A stretch of DNA of 64,000 nucleotides from Prinsepia uniflora (taxonomy: Eukaryota; Streptophyta; Magnoliopsida; Rosales; Rosaceae). Below, in pieces: positions 24,372-35,411 of the stretch. Every line of letters begins with the position of its first letter. The stretch's first letter is position 1. The position numbers and the translations under genes are program-made. The stretch spans positions 42,998,194 to 43,062,193 of the forward strand of contig CM064870.1 of the NCBI GenBank assembly GCA_032719365.1, in the 5' to 3' direction. The notes beneath the pieces were generated by a model that saw only the letters and a program-made list of their open reading frames with translations, made no database searches and was not told the origin of the DNA.

Positions 24372-25664
24372 GCTTTAGTCCTCTTTAACCTTTGTGACCC
24401 TAGGAGCTGTCAACACCCGCCTGGAGACTAGGGACTCTTCTTCTACTGAGAATATGTTAATAACTTCTTCATCTACATCGTATATGTCATAGGTTGGGGA
24501 AACAACTTTGTTTCTTCACCTTCAAACTCTGCCAAGTTCACTCTTCTTTGTGGTTATGCGGAGAATGTATGCCCCATCTCTCTACAAGTAAAACATCAGA
24601 TTTTGGAAGTGCTACCAGCCTTAGGTTGGTTGTACCTTCACTATTGGGAGGACCAAACTTCATTAGTTCCTTCCCTTTTTCCCCACCTAAATTTCTCCCA
24701 CTAGTACCAGCACTTAGGGTACATTGCTAGAAATTGTGAGCGCTCTGGGAAGCAACTGTATTCCTCTGCCAATTACTATTCGGACGACCTGAAACAGCCC
24801 TTCGGCTACTTCGTCATAAGATCCGTTTTCTACTGTTAATGCATATTAGCGAGCGTCCTCTAGGTTGAACAAACGGATTACACCCATCTCCTCCCTGATG
24901 GAGTCATTCAAGCTGGAAAGATAACGGGACGTAATTTTTTCATTAGTCTCGTTCAATCCAACTCGGATAGATGGATTAATAAATTCAGTGGTGTATTCTT
25001 CTATGCTCATCCCTCGTTGCTTTAAATTATGAAACTTTTCGTACAACTCCAATGTATAGTCAGCTGGAAGAAATTGTTTCCGCAACTTTTCTTTCATATG
25101 TGCTCATGTGTTGATTTTTGCCTTCCCTTGTCGAGTACGTTGTTCTTCAACTCTTTTCCACCATTGAAGGGCAGCATTATTCAACTTGAACTTGACAAAC
25201 AACATCTTCCTATCTTCATCCATGGATTTCCACTCAAAATAATTTTCCAAACTTACTTTCAAGTATAAATAATCTTCAACGTGCATTTTTCCAAAAAAAT
25301 CAGCGACCTCAATTCTAACGCCCCCACCACTCAAGTCCAATGCACGAACCAACCGTTCTTCGAATCCTCCGCGTTCACGATCTGCAGGGTTATGGACTTC
25401 ATGTGCATCCTCATCCTCACTACCTTCATCCCTTAGGCTACCGTCTAGTATGCCAAAGGGGTTGCGATTGTCTTCCAGAATCTCCATATGGGCTCTCGAG
25501 TGCTCATGTGCTTGGAGAGCCTGTATTGCTGTTGCCAAATCTTCAACTAGATTCTGTAACTCATTCATCCTTGGTTCGACTTGGGTTCCTCTACTGCACC
25601 CACAGCCACATCCAACCATAAGCTCTGATACCAAGTTGGTACAAGCCAGCAATACAGAAACCAA
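24372..25664 (-). pseudogene. gag of the chromovirus
   Basis: The minus-strand frame from 25664 contains an acidic, helical N-terminus, then VADFFGKMHVEDYL, FVKFKLNNAALQWWKRVEEQ and, after an in-frame TGA where Trp is usual, MKEKLRKQFLPADYTLELYE and the MSIEEYTTEF stretch. This is the plant retrotransposon gag capsid fold. A TAA follows at EDAR(stop)YALTVE in place of Gln. Further along (about 24560-24600) CFTCREMGHTF is a zinc-knuckle remnant (C-X2-C-X4-H) with its last Cys lost. It would package element RNA but cannot be made intact. Confidence 0.85.
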
Positions 25665-26031
25665 AAAAACAAAGAAGAAAAGAAGTAGGATAAAGTAGGA
25701 ACAAATATCTTGAGCTCTAGGGTAAACCCGAGAAAAACTTTGATAGTTCTGATTTATTATTGATAAAAGACTGACTAAAGAAATCCTGTAATAACCTAGT
25801 TATATCATGACATAGAAAACCCCAGATATCATAGTCCTTATTTAGTAAGAATCCTGATTACAAATTACCTAATTAATCCAAGTTCTATAAGGAACTACAA
25901 AACTTGAAAGAAATAAACAATAATAATTATTATAAAAATTCTAACGAGCACGTATTCTTCTTAGTTAACGTATTCTAGACTTAGAGAATTGCATTCTAGA
26001 CTTAGAGAATTTATTAGATGCTCATGCATCA
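25637..26031 (-). repeat. 5' LTR of the chromovirus
   Basis: A 395-bp direct match to 8919-9299, with a local duplication of 'TTCTAGACTTAGAGAATT' near 25970-26010. The primer site follows at about 25622-25634. Confidence 0.88.
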
Positions 26032-26397
26032 GTTACCAATTTAGAATCGACGTCTTCGTCTTCTTCATCACTATCATCACCATTGACGGTGGGGTGTTCT
26101 TTGAAGCGAATGCTGAGTAGATGTAGGCTAGAAATTAGCAAGGTCTATCTAGCCATAAATGGAAATGATCAATTAGATGATTGGCAAAGATTAGAGTTCC
26201 TTTTATTTTATTTTTTTCTTCTTTTGTAAATCAAATTTGTATAGGTTTGTTAATTCGACGATGAATTGATTGAATCTTTGGTGATGAAAATGCATTGTAG
26301 ACTTTTATGAAACTGGATCCTATATCTATATACATGTTTCAGAAAATGAAAGATGAAAGGTTGTTGTTTATGTTTTGAGCTTGCTGGGGTGAGAATT

Positions 26398-26563
26398 TTT
26401 GAGGAGAGAGAGATTGCTGAATTAATTTTTATGATGATGATAGAAGGAAAAAGGGAAGAAGAAAGGAAAAAGGGCAAAGGGGAAAGGATGATAAAATAGT
26501 AATATGATTGAGGTATTTTTTTAAATTAACCATATAATTTGAGTACTTTTATATAGTTTATCT
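26398..26563 (-). repeat. right terminal inverted repeat of the MULE
   Basis: Inverted match to the left arm. It is about 190 bp shorter owing to one internal gap. It is followed by the 9-bp duplication TAATTTTAT (26564-26572). Confidence 0.78.
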
Positions 26564-26608
26564 TAATTTTATTTATGTTCACATAAGCACATTTGGACTA
26601 GGTCTAAT

Positions 26609-27182
26609 TAGGGCTGGGCACATGGAACCAAAATACCGAAACCGTACCGTTTCAGATCAAACCATACCGAAAAAAAAACCGAATAGTAAAACCGTTGTAT
26701 GATTGGTACGGTACCGAAACCGTACCGATATAATTCGGTACGGTTTCGGTATCGATATTTTAAAAAACCGTCCCGTACCGATACCGTACCGAATTAGAAT
26801 TTTTTTAAAATAATTAAATTTATTTCTTAAAGGTTTATTAGGCATTCTTCAAGAGTTGATATGACCATACATGTCTTAATTTAGCTTCTAAGAGTTTATA
26901 TCTTCAACTTAGTACAACTTCTTCAATAGATATTTGAAAACTAAGTCCTTCATAAATGTAGTTTTCCTTTTTCTTTAGTCTTTTCCTTGCTTTATAATCA
27001 CAAACAAAATTTTGGCTCAAAACCGAAACCATACCGAAACCGTACCGAACTTAATTGGTACGGTACGATCTGGTTTCACTTTCAAAATATTGAATACCGA
27101 ATCGTACCGTACCGATTAAAATTAAATGGTATGGTTCTGGTATCGATCAATTTTGTACCATACCAAACCGTGCCCACCCCTA
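26609..27182. mobile_element. hAT-type MITE, 574 bp, TSD GGTCTAAT
   Basis: The ends are TAGGGCTGGGCAC and, inverted, TAGGGGTGGGCAC, 12 of 13 identical. The 8-bp duplication GGTCTAAT is perfect (26601-26608 and 27183-27190). Many CGGTACCG / ACCGAAACCG subterminal motifs fill both ends in both orientations, as is typical of hAT transposase-binding repeats. There is no transposase frame, so it is non-autonomous. Confidence 0.93.
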
Positions 27183-27190
27183 GGTCTAAT

Positions 27191-28147
27191 GATCAAGAGA
27201 CTAACAAATGTATTATGCGTCGCGCTGCGGACACTGAAAAAAAAAATATTAAAATTCAATTGAAGAAAAAGATTTATCGTGGATTCAATCTATACTGGCC
27301 CACTTTACATATATAGTGATGGTCTGATGGATATCGACCATTAAACTGACCTAGGATTTGGTAGCTCACAGCTCCAAAACATAAAATGGGAGAAAGAATA
27401 GACAAATTAAAAAATAATAAGGCTGGGAAATAAAAAGGGATAAGCAATTGAAAGGTGCCATTATCATGGCCTATTAAAAGAATGGAAAAAGATTAGAGAA
27501 GAAAGAGATGTTTGCTCAACCTAGAAACTATGATTATGGAGGGAGAAATTCTTACTTTATCCAATCTGTTTTCTTATTAACCTAAAATCACTCATTATAC
27601 ATTCCATTCAAATTACATAATCATGGCAGCACATATCGTATTTTTATCATCCTATGAACCCCAATGTTAATTACCTTTCAAATCATTGTCAAACATAACA
27701 AAAGAATAATAAAAAGGCAACAAGATTAACAGATGTAAATAGAATTCATACAAAGTTAAACAAGATTGATTAACGAACTCCACTGAAATTTCAGAAAAAA
27801 TAATGTTGATCAGATCAAAGTTTTCATTTCTCTATTTCTTTCCCACTCCCAGGCGAAATCTCCTGTCATTATTAAATTATCAATTTCAAATTTCACAAGC
27901 AAATCAAATTAATTAAGCCACAACCCTTAAAATATGGAACATGGGAAATAGCTCAAAGTAGTTGCACCTTGAAAAGTTGATTACCTGCTTAGAACTTATC
28001 TCCACTGACAGCAGTACATGCCAACGACTAGGACTAGGCCTCAAAAAGACAAAGTTAACTTTAAGGTCCTTGGCGCAAACTTTGAAGGAAATTTTCAACA
28101 TTTTACAATCTCAATACCAAATCATAAGAACAATCCCAACCTAGACT
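27191..28147. other. AT-rich 3' flank of the prohibitin gene, no other gene seen
   Basis: This includes the 3' untranslated region of the prohibitin transcript next to 28147; its extent cannot be fixed. The rest shows no coding frame longer than about 60 codons and no transposon ends. Confidence 0.6.
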
Positions 28148-31100
28148 CTATTTCTTGATCTCCAAATTCATCTCCTGAAGGTTCAGCAACAGATCATCCG
28201 AGTTCAAGAACACTTTGTTTGATGAATTTGAGATTGTATGTGCAATCTCTCTTGCAGCTTCAATCCTCCTCAGTGTGATAAATGCCGGATTGTTTGCAAT
28301 AGCTTGACCAATCAGCTTCGCACTTGTTGCCTCACCCTGATTATCACATATAAGCGATATAAGTAAAACATAAGTTTAAATGTGATGCTAATAATCATAA
28401 AATAATAAACCATTCTACTCCAACATTGCTATTTTATGTCTATCTCTCATTCAGTATACAGATTACTGGGATATATTTCGCCTGCATAAATTTATTCTCG
28501 GATAGCAAAGCTTTATATTTCTAAAGAACATAACTAGTGGACTAGGCAATAAAAATTTCTGCTAGTGATTCAAGGGCAACCATGATCTGACCAATTGGAA
28601 CATAAAAATAAAATCCAATGGAATTCTCACTAGAGAAAAAATTTGAATTTGGAGCTTTGAGGCAGAGGGTTCCAGCCACACGGCTTCCCCCCAACTTTCC
28701 ACTGGCAACCATCACTTTGGTTTAAATGGCTGGTAAACTCGCAATAATATTAAAGATCGCTAGAAATTATATATATTGAGACTGTTATAACTGACCTCTG
28801 CTCTGATGATAGCACTCCTCTTGTCCTGTTCAGCCTTCTCCACAACAAATTTTGCTCTCTCAGCTTCTTGAGCAGCCACTTGCTTGGCCTCAATTGCAGC
28901 GGTGAACTCCTTCCCAAAAGTGAGGGTGGTAATCGACACATCATCCAGAGCAATGTTGAAATTGGCAGCCCTTTCAGTCAAAATCTTTCGAATCTCCCGA
29001 CTAACAGTCTATGAGTAAAAAAGAAAACTCAATACAATGACAGAACACTTGAACTTCACCTTTTATCTAGAGAATCATATGAAAGTAAATGTTTTATGGA
29101 AAAAGAAAAAAAGGTACAAAACTTCCAGGTGACTAGAAAGAAAAATGAAGAGCATATGTATAACCGGAAAGCAAGGGCTAAGGAAAATAATAGTTTGCAT
29201 CTTAACCCACAAAATTAGTAATTTTTGTTGTGTTGAACTGATCTAAAATTCCACAATAAAATAAACACACTGGATTTAAACTGTCAAAAAAGAGCCTTGC
29301 TCCCTACCTCTCTCTGAGTAATGAGTTGGCTGGCATTATACTGTGCAACAACAGCTTTCAAAGTTTCATGAACGATAGAAGGAAGGACTCTTTCATTATA
29401 ATTCTCACCAAGAGTTCGATAAACTGTAGGCAGTTGGTCTGGTACAGGACGAGTAAGAACCCGGAGTCCAATTTTCACCTGAACAGAACAAAAAATATAT
29501 AAAATGAACAATGAGAACAAGGATTACAACAACTATTAATTGAAACCACCGAGTTAACTCTTTAACTAAAATTTGTTGGCAACTACCTTCTTGTGAAAGG
29601 ACAACAGAGATGTACACAACTTCAAATTGAGTTCCCACAAAAAAAGGATGCATGCAGCGTATTTCCTTTGAAACAAGGAATGCAGGTTTAAATTTTAAGG
29701 CCTATGATAAAATTTAAAATTGTATTCTCCAAATAAAGAGGACAAAACACACTAGAGTATTTCCTTTGAAACAAGAGAAAGCATTTTACAGTATATGACA
29801 GAACAGAACAGCACAGTATAAATAGATGCCTTCATGCACCTAGGATATCCATGTGCTCCTTTTAAAACTTATGAGTTTAAGAAAAACTTATCTGCAACAT
29901 AATTTATGGTTTCAATTCAAAAAATCATCAGAACCAACAATGAAATGTAAGAATCAAAGGGAATACAAAATAAAATTGCATTGGATCTTCAGAACTCTAA
30001 ATTCTCATGCTACAATTATAACTTCAAATGAATTCCAAGTATCCCTAAGACAGGAGAAACAATAGCACTATGATGAGTACAAAACAAAGTATAAGATTGT
30101 TTAATATGATAAATAATTCATAGTGGCTGTTTCTGGAGTTCCTGTCACTGATACTGACATGTACTGAGTAATGAGAATTTCTGTTCCAACATTCCATCAC
30201 GTAAGTCCAACAACAGCATCAAACAAATTAGTTGAGCAAATAATACAAACAAGAATTTGAGACAATTCTGTTCAACAATAAGAAGAAAAAGTATCAACCA
30301 TTTGGAGATCACGGCTCCCAGAGGTGCTCTCCACCAGATGGGGTCGTGCACGGACATCGTAAATGATTGGCCTCTCAAACCATGGAATGATAAGGTGAGT
30401 CCCCTCTGGATAGACCTGCACATGCAACATTTACAATGCCAATAAACTACAGAGAATACAAAATTAGGAAAAAGTAAGAATGCTTTACAGACATCGATAA
30501 AGTAGTAAAGATTTATCAACAGAAAATGAACATATTTTTGGATCGAAAAAATATGTTTTCCAAGCACACTGCAGCCTACAAGTATGTAAGATTCACCCTT
30601 TCCTTGAAACAATTTAGTACATGACTTGGAAAACACTTTATTTTATAATTGAGGGGAAATCCATTTAGGGAACTTACTAAAGGACACAATCATCTAGGAA
30701 TTTCTCTTATCTGTTAAACGATTCTTACACAAGATATCTTAAGTATTTGTCACTATCATTATTACAGGACCTTTGGTGCTACCAGGTGATAAGATTGCCA
30801 CTTTATGTTAGAGCCATCTCAACAAACACCATATAACAGAATATAGGTAATTGCAGATCAAAAGTTTTCTCACAGGCCCTTTTAAATACAAATTAAAACA
30901 GAACAAAAAATGTATTTACATATGCAACTTTGGAACCAACAAAAGTATAAACCATGATGCAAATAAGTAAATTAGAGCGTAAATGTAGGAATTCTGAAAG
31001 TAATTGTAAGCTTCAATTCCATAATTTGAATGCATATTTAACATTTTTATTTCTAAAATGAAAATTGTTACAAAGAAAAAAGGATTCACCATTAGAAAAA

Positions 31101-31562
31101 GGTGCATATGATTACTTAACGATCAATTAATCACTGCAAATGCTAGCCTATCTCAAACGATTAATCAATCACTCAAAAAAATGCAAAATGAATAAATATA
31201 TATTGTACTTTGTGATCTTGAAACAGGAGAGGTAGATAAGTTGATAGAAATGAGAGAAATAATCCGCAAAATATGCTTATTAAGTGGTGTCTAAGTTCCA
31301 CGTACAGATACATAAATTACATTAATGCACAAAAATCATAAGCACTTAACTAAAAGAGATGTACATAATAATTTGAATTTATAACCTTGTCTTTGACACC
31401 CGAAACACGGTTGAAAACGATAGCCCGATGCCCTCCCTCGACATTGTACAGACTGTTGGTAACTCCATACAAGCCAAACCCACCAAATATTCCCGCCTTC
31501 AGCAACGCAGAAGTTGCACCACCGCCTGGAACTTTCGGCACCTTCACGTTTTTGAAATTCAT
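28148..31562 (-). CDS. PHB: type II prohibitin (mitochondrial inner membrane scaffold), five coding exons
   Basis: Coding exons on the minus strand are 31386-31562, 30299-30415, 29308-29478, 28796-29008 and 28148-28336. They are all phase 0 with GT/AG borders and give 288 codons, the usual length for plant type II prohibitins. The protein starts MNFKNVKVPKVPGGG. A hydrophobic Gly-rich anchor follows (residues about 18-40, KAGIFGGFGLYGVTNSLY), then the SPFH/band-7 domain (NVEGGHRAIVFNR, VYPEGTHLIIPWFERP, YDVRARP, VKIGLRVLTRPVPDQLP, LGENYNERVLPSIVHETLK), then a charged coiled coil (AIEAKQVAAQEAERAKFVVE) and SDDLLLNLQEMNLEIKK. The sequence agrees with the Arabidopsis PHB1/2/6 group. Such proteins form ring complexes with type I prohibitins in the mitochondrial inner membrane, which stabilise respiratory complexes and cristae. 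No stop or frameshift was found, so it is probably functional. The exact paralogue number cannot be assigned. Confidence 0.97.
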
Positions 31563-32110
31563 ACTTGTTCTTGCTGGGAAGGCATAAAGCAGAATCCACA
31601 AGGTAAGTGAAAATGCAGCACCACAAATCAAGCAACTTGAAAAAAATATGCATTCATTCACAAAATCCAGATGGTCAATTTCCAGAGGTGAACGCAAAAA
31701 GAAGAAAGAAGAGAATATGATTTCGCTGAAAATAATTGAAAAGTAGTTCATTTTCTAACAAATAAATAGTATGCAGACATATACATAAACCCGACCCTTC
31801 GTAAAGGCTAGTCTTGGGTGGCCTATGACGATGCCCGACCGAGATTTCGGCGGAAAACAAAAAAGCCTACACCTAGGTACACTCTAGCCTATCTAGTCCA
31901 AATAAAAGGAATGATTGATAAAATAATGGACGATAATGCCGATTTGGGGAAAATCAGAGTGAAAATAAGCGTAATTGTCGATCGAGTTTCACCTGTATTT
32001 CAGTAGCACGGCGCCAATGGGTTTAGCACGAGGAAGAAGACGGTGCCACTTTCAACCCTATTTTGCTTGATTCAATAAATTGCCTCTACGCTGTTTGAGA
32101 GCTTGTGGGT
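31563..32110 (-). other. prohibitin 5' leader with an intron
   Basis: Minus strand: a leader exon ends GAAATACAG/GTGAAACTCG (donor at 31992). The intron (31574-31992) ends in TATGCCTTCCCAG, and 11 nt of leader (CAAGAACAAGT) precede the ATG at 31562. The upstream limit of the first exon (about 32,100) is a guess. A 5' leader intron just before the ATG is common in plant housekeeping genes. Confidence 0.7.
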
Positions 32111-32114
32111 TTAG

Positions 32115-32200
32115 TAAGGTTTAGGGTTTTAACTGTACGGCGGGTCTGGTATTTTTCTCGCAGTTATTACTTTTCACCCACGCGTGGGCCCAAATAGAAT
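32115..32200 (-). promoter_or_regulatory. prohibitin promoter with telo-box and site II motif
   Basis: On the minus strand AAACCCTAAA (32120-32129) is a telo-box. On the plus strand TGGGCCCA (32185-32192) is a palindromic site II (TGGGCY) element. This pairing is well known in plant promoters of mitochondrial and translation genes, and fits prohibitin. No clear TATA box was seen. The retrotransposon fragment begins only about 90 bp further upstream, at 32,284. Confidence 0.65.
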
Positions 32201-32283
32201 ACCGTGCCAAAAAAACAATTCTGTAATTCTGTCCAAGGGCCTGTGTTTATTTGGGTCAACCATTACTTCTTTTTCTGTCAAAA

Positions 32284-33919
32284 TTTCACCCTGTTTTAAC
32301 TGGAAAAGATTTTTGGCCGAGGATCGGTGGTCAGTCTAAATCATAAATTAGTTCATGAAGGTGGATGTGAGCTGTTCAAAAAATTCGATGGACCTGGCTT
32401 CCAATTTGTAGAACCAATTAATTGATGCCACAGTTAGTATGAAACTAAAGATAAGGCATTGTTCCTCGTCTGCGAGGTTCTTTAGGGAAACGGCCGAGTA
32501 GAAGCTGTTCAGGTGGTTCCATAGGTCGTCTTTTCCAGTGTAGAGTGGGATTTTCAGAGGTTTGATCTCGTGATCGATTTTGAACTAGTTGATTCTCTCC
32601 GTGAAGGGCAGTGACTTGTTTTTGACCAACTTGGTCTTGCTACCCGCTTCGTCCCGGCCTCGAGTGACCTGGCTCAGTCCATAAGATGTTGGACGAGTGA
32701 GTCGGTTCTGGATGGCTGTGGTGCCCCTCGGCCGAAACGGTCGGATCTCTCGGTGTCCCTGGGTGTGTGGTCGCGGCCAACCTGCCTTAACCGCTCAGTA
32801 TCCCTCCTGGGGGGCAGGTCCTGAGAGCCATTGCACCTGCTGCCGACCTGCCTTGACCGTTCAGTGTCTTTCTGGCGGGTTAGTTCCTGAGGGCCTCCGC
32901 GCCTTGGACCAAGCTGGGATGACCGCTCGGTGTCCCTCGCGAGAGGCAGTTCCTTGAAGCCCTCGCTCCGCCGATCGAGCTGGGCTGACCGCTCGGTATC
33001 CCTCCGAGGGGTGTTCCTAGGGGTGCCCTTGTTAACGGCCGAGCTAGGTTGACCGCTCGGTGTCATCGCGGGAAGATCTGGATGGTTGTTCTCCCCGTCG
33101 CGTGAGGTTGGTTATGCATTGGGCTTGCTGAGCTGACTTGGCGGTGCTCTCGGCCTCCTGAGAGGAGTTAGCGTCCTCCGTCTCAGTGATGGGGATGGGG
33201 ATGAGATCTTCCATAGAATAGGCCCCTTGACTGTTATTGGAATGGGCCTACCAAGCGGTGAAGTTGGCTCGGTGGCGGTGGCCCTTTTCTCCACTCACCG
33301 AGGATGTAGTCGGTGCGCACGGTGGTCAAGGGCTGACTGATACCTTCCTGAGCCCTCGCTTAGGGCGTCTCGAGCGTTAAGGTAGATCCTGGTGTCATCG
33401 GGTTGGTTGCCCAGGATAATGAGCATCCGAGTGTGCTTATTGTTAGGCTCGGCGGCCGCTTGTTGCTTTTTACTTGGCTAAGGGACCGTGTGGACCTTTT
33501 CTTTCCCCGCTGCTTGGCAATTTCTTTCAGCTCGTTTAGTACACTCGGCGATCACCCGGTCGACCTCATCCTCACCGACACGGGATCGGTGCTCGGCCAG
33601 CTCAGCCTGAGCGACCAGGAGTTGTTTGGCCACCTCGGTGTATCGATCGTCGACTGCCTGGCATCTCGACTTGTCCTGTATGCCTTTGGTTTTAACTTCC
33701 GCCATGTCGTTCTGAAGCTTTTCAATGATCTGTATAAAGTTCGGAAAGGGGTCTCTCGGTGTTCTTGGCCCTTGCCCAGGTGTGATCTCGTCGCGATCTT
33801 GATTGCCCTACATTTTTCCTAGGGGCGAGTAGGTTATTGGCTTATAATGTGGACGAGTGCTTGCTCGGCCTGGTTGAGCGTAGGTAAACTTAGTCAATTT
33901 CCCACAGATGGCACCAAAT
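32284..33919 (-). pseudogene. Tat-like gypsy copy A: truncated gag region
   Basis: This matches 55690-57270 of copy B. Reading from the LTR, the gag start corresponds to ATG-CAG in copy B but is ATG-TAG here (about 33812), so it is stopped at codon 2. Downstream frames give the coiled-coil part MAEVKTKGIQDKSRCQAVDD (33478-33705) and a repeat-rich part with five DTERS motifs (32674-33066). The capsid part ends abruptly at about 32,284, beside the prohibitin promoter; protease and pol are missing. The truncation is a rearrangement breakpoint and not an element end. Confidence 0.8.
32690..33070 (-). repeat. five ~22-residue DTERS repeats in gag
   Basis: RDTERSAQLDRR, RDTERSSQLGPR, KDTERSRQVGSR, RDTERLRQVGRD and RDTERSDRFGRG recur every 13-22 residues, separated by G/P-rich linkers (for example GGPQELTRQ). 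At the DNA level this is GACCGCTCGGTRTCCCTC on the plus strand every 39-69 bp. The equivalent part of copy B (56122-56420) is more decayed. Confidence 0.85.
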
Positions 33920-34405
33920 TGTTGAAGTGTTAAATTCTCCAAATGTCGATTACTCATCGTTCAATCACCAAATGACGCGTGTCCTTCCTCGTAACCTACC
34001 AACTAGGAGAGTAGTCGGTCTTCCGTTAGTACGGGCACTAGTGTGGTGCCAGCCTAAGATTTTTTGACGGCTAAGTTAGTAACTTTGTTTGTAAGAGGAA
34101 ACGGTAAATGGTAAGTTCAGCAGAGTAATAGTGAATAGTAGATATTAGCACCTTTATTGGGAAATGTGTACCCTTTATGTATGAGTAGGTGGGATGTTCG
34201 ATTCCCATAGTTTCGATGTGGGACAAATATTCCTCGATTTGCATGCTGACACATGTTACGTAAATCGAGGGTAGATAGGCTTCCATGCGGCATCCCGCAT
34301 TGGGCCTGGTGTTGGGCCTATGTAAGTATTGTGAACTTGGGCCTTTTTTAGTGCTTGGGCTTTAGGTATACAGTCCAGTGGGTCTGGTCAGATATGGTGT
34401 CAACA
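33920..34405 (-). repeat. 5' LTR of gypsy copy A (486 bp)
   Basis: On the minus strand it starts TGTTGACACCATATC and ends CACTTCAACA. The primer-binding stretch TTTGGTGCCATCTGTGGGAA follows at about 33899-33919. It aligns end to end with 57271-57756, which is also 486 bp. Confidence 0.88.
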
Positions 34406-35180
34406 AATTTTATTCTATTTGACAAGTTTTCTTTTAGTTTTTAAAACGTGCATTTTGTCAATTTTTATCCAATTTTTAGTCTTTATGTAATTTTGGTTAT
34501 CAGCATGCTGTGAACTGAGAATACCCAAATGATGAAATGTGAAGTATTTGGCTAAAACTTGTTCGCTTTTGAAAACTTTCTCAGTTTGACAAACACAAAT
34601 TGATCTTCATGTGTTTAGCTGTGGTATAATCTGGTTATATTTGTTTGGGACATGATTCATATTAGGTTCACACCTATGAAAAAGATTATACAACATTGAC
34701 AATGATGAGCTTTTTGTTGTACAACTATTTTCTTTGAAAGCATTCGACTTCAAAATGTTTGTATTTCAGCATGTTTTAAGCATATTTAACAATGGTGAAT
34801 GACGGCATATGGTATGCGTAGTTTCTTGGAGGTCAATTAGGTTACGGAGTTGTTTGAATTCTTTATGTATTATTTTATGGTATACTTAAGAATCAACTTG
34901 TATCAAAATTTTCATTGATGTGTTTGGATGGTGAATAATAGTTCTATTTAGGATATGTTCAATATGAGCTTGGTTTTTTGCTTTTATTCAAATTGGAGCC
35001 TCGAGTGAAGAACATATAGCCATGAACTTGTTTTTTTACCCAGACATAGATTGTTGTTCTGTTTCATAAGGGATTGGCTTTCTTCAATCTTTTTTGTGAA
35101 TTTTCAGTGGCATACAAATAACTCAATTCCCTGTTAGCTGCAACTATGAACTGTCATGATTTGAATTTTTAAGTAGATAG
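34406..35180. repeat. flanking DNA shared with 57757-58404
   Basis: AT-rich, with no transposon ends or coding frame. It is collinear with 57757-58404 at roughly 90% identity, except for two blocks present only here (about 60 bp near 34725-34785 and about 100 bp near 34935-35020). It lies between the gypsy 5' LTR and a TGTAAC-type LTR in both places. It may be duplicated non-repeat DNA with intron-like composition. Confidence 0.75.
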
Positions 35181-35411
35181 TGTAACGGTCCGTCTCGAAT
35201 TTACGGGATATTAAGAATAAATTGAGAATTATAGAGATTAATTGGGATTAGTTGAAGTGAAATGATGATTTTGCCCCAAAAGGGGTAAAATGTTGACTTT
35301 TGACTCGGGTGGTCAAATGCACGTGGACCGAGGTCCATTAAGTAGATCGATATCATATGAGTCGGTAGATAGACGGTACGTCGAGATCGGATATCGTACG
35401 AGGAAGTTACG
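35181..35411 (+). mobile_element. LTR head, first part (split by the element at 35412-48320)
   Basis: It begins TGTAACGGTCCGTCTCG and matches 58405-58630. The continuation is at 48321-48592, after the nested element. It carries the usual head motifs (ATTTTGCCCC, GTTGACTTTTGACTCGGG, TAGACGGTACGTCGAGATCG). Confidence 0.85.

Larger units (their letters stand above)
8919..26031 (-). mobile_element. chromodomain Ty3/gypsy retrotransposon (chromovirus), decayed and split
   Basis: Direct LTRs at 8919-9299 and 25637-26031 enclose, on the minus strand, gag, protease, reverse transcriptase, RNase H, integrase and a C-terminal chromodomain. This is the order of a chromovirus. The primer site TTGGTATCAGAGC (initiator Met tRNA type) lies at about 25622-25634 beside the 5' LTR. 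The body is split between gag and protease by the element at 12173-24371. Stops such as CAG to TAG, TGG to TAG or TGA and CAA to TAA, plus frameshifts, disable it. The flanks are GGTAT (8914-8918) and GTTAC (26032-26036), matching at only 3 of 5, so the duplication is poor. The short LTR, PBS and chromodomain suggest the Reina/Galadriel side of the chromoviruses, but the clade is a guess. Confidence 0.88.
7452..26563. mobile_element. Mutator-like (MULE) element, host of a nested retrotransposon stack
   Basis: The left end reads GGATAAACTACATAAAAGTAC. The right end, reverse-complemented, reads AGATAAACTATATAAAAGTAC. Homology continues inward: 'ATTATATGG' (TCAATT/TTAATT), 'ACTATTTTATCATCC', the CT-rich stretch and 'CTATCATCATCAT'. 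The flanks are a perfect 9-bp duplication TAATTTTAT (7443-7451 and 26564-26572). Long inverted repeats with a 9-bp duplication are the Mutator hallmark. Removing the gypsy stack (8919-26031) leaves about 2 kb with no recognisable transposase, so this is a non-autonomous MULE. It may carry a captured gene fragment. Confidence 0.85.

Noticed and set aside
8914..26036. A target duplication for the chromovirus (GGTAT and GTTAC)
   Set aside because: Only 3 of 5 bases agree. The LTR termini are clear, so I keep the element but do not claim a duplication.
27913..28144. Small open frames in both strands at the prohibitin 3' end
   Set aside because: They fall in the 3' untranslated region and flank, with no conservation signal or motif.
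32120..32129. Interstitial telomeric repeat
   Set aside because: A single AAACCCTAAA upstream of a mitochondrial-protein gene is a telo-box promoter element and not a telomere tract.
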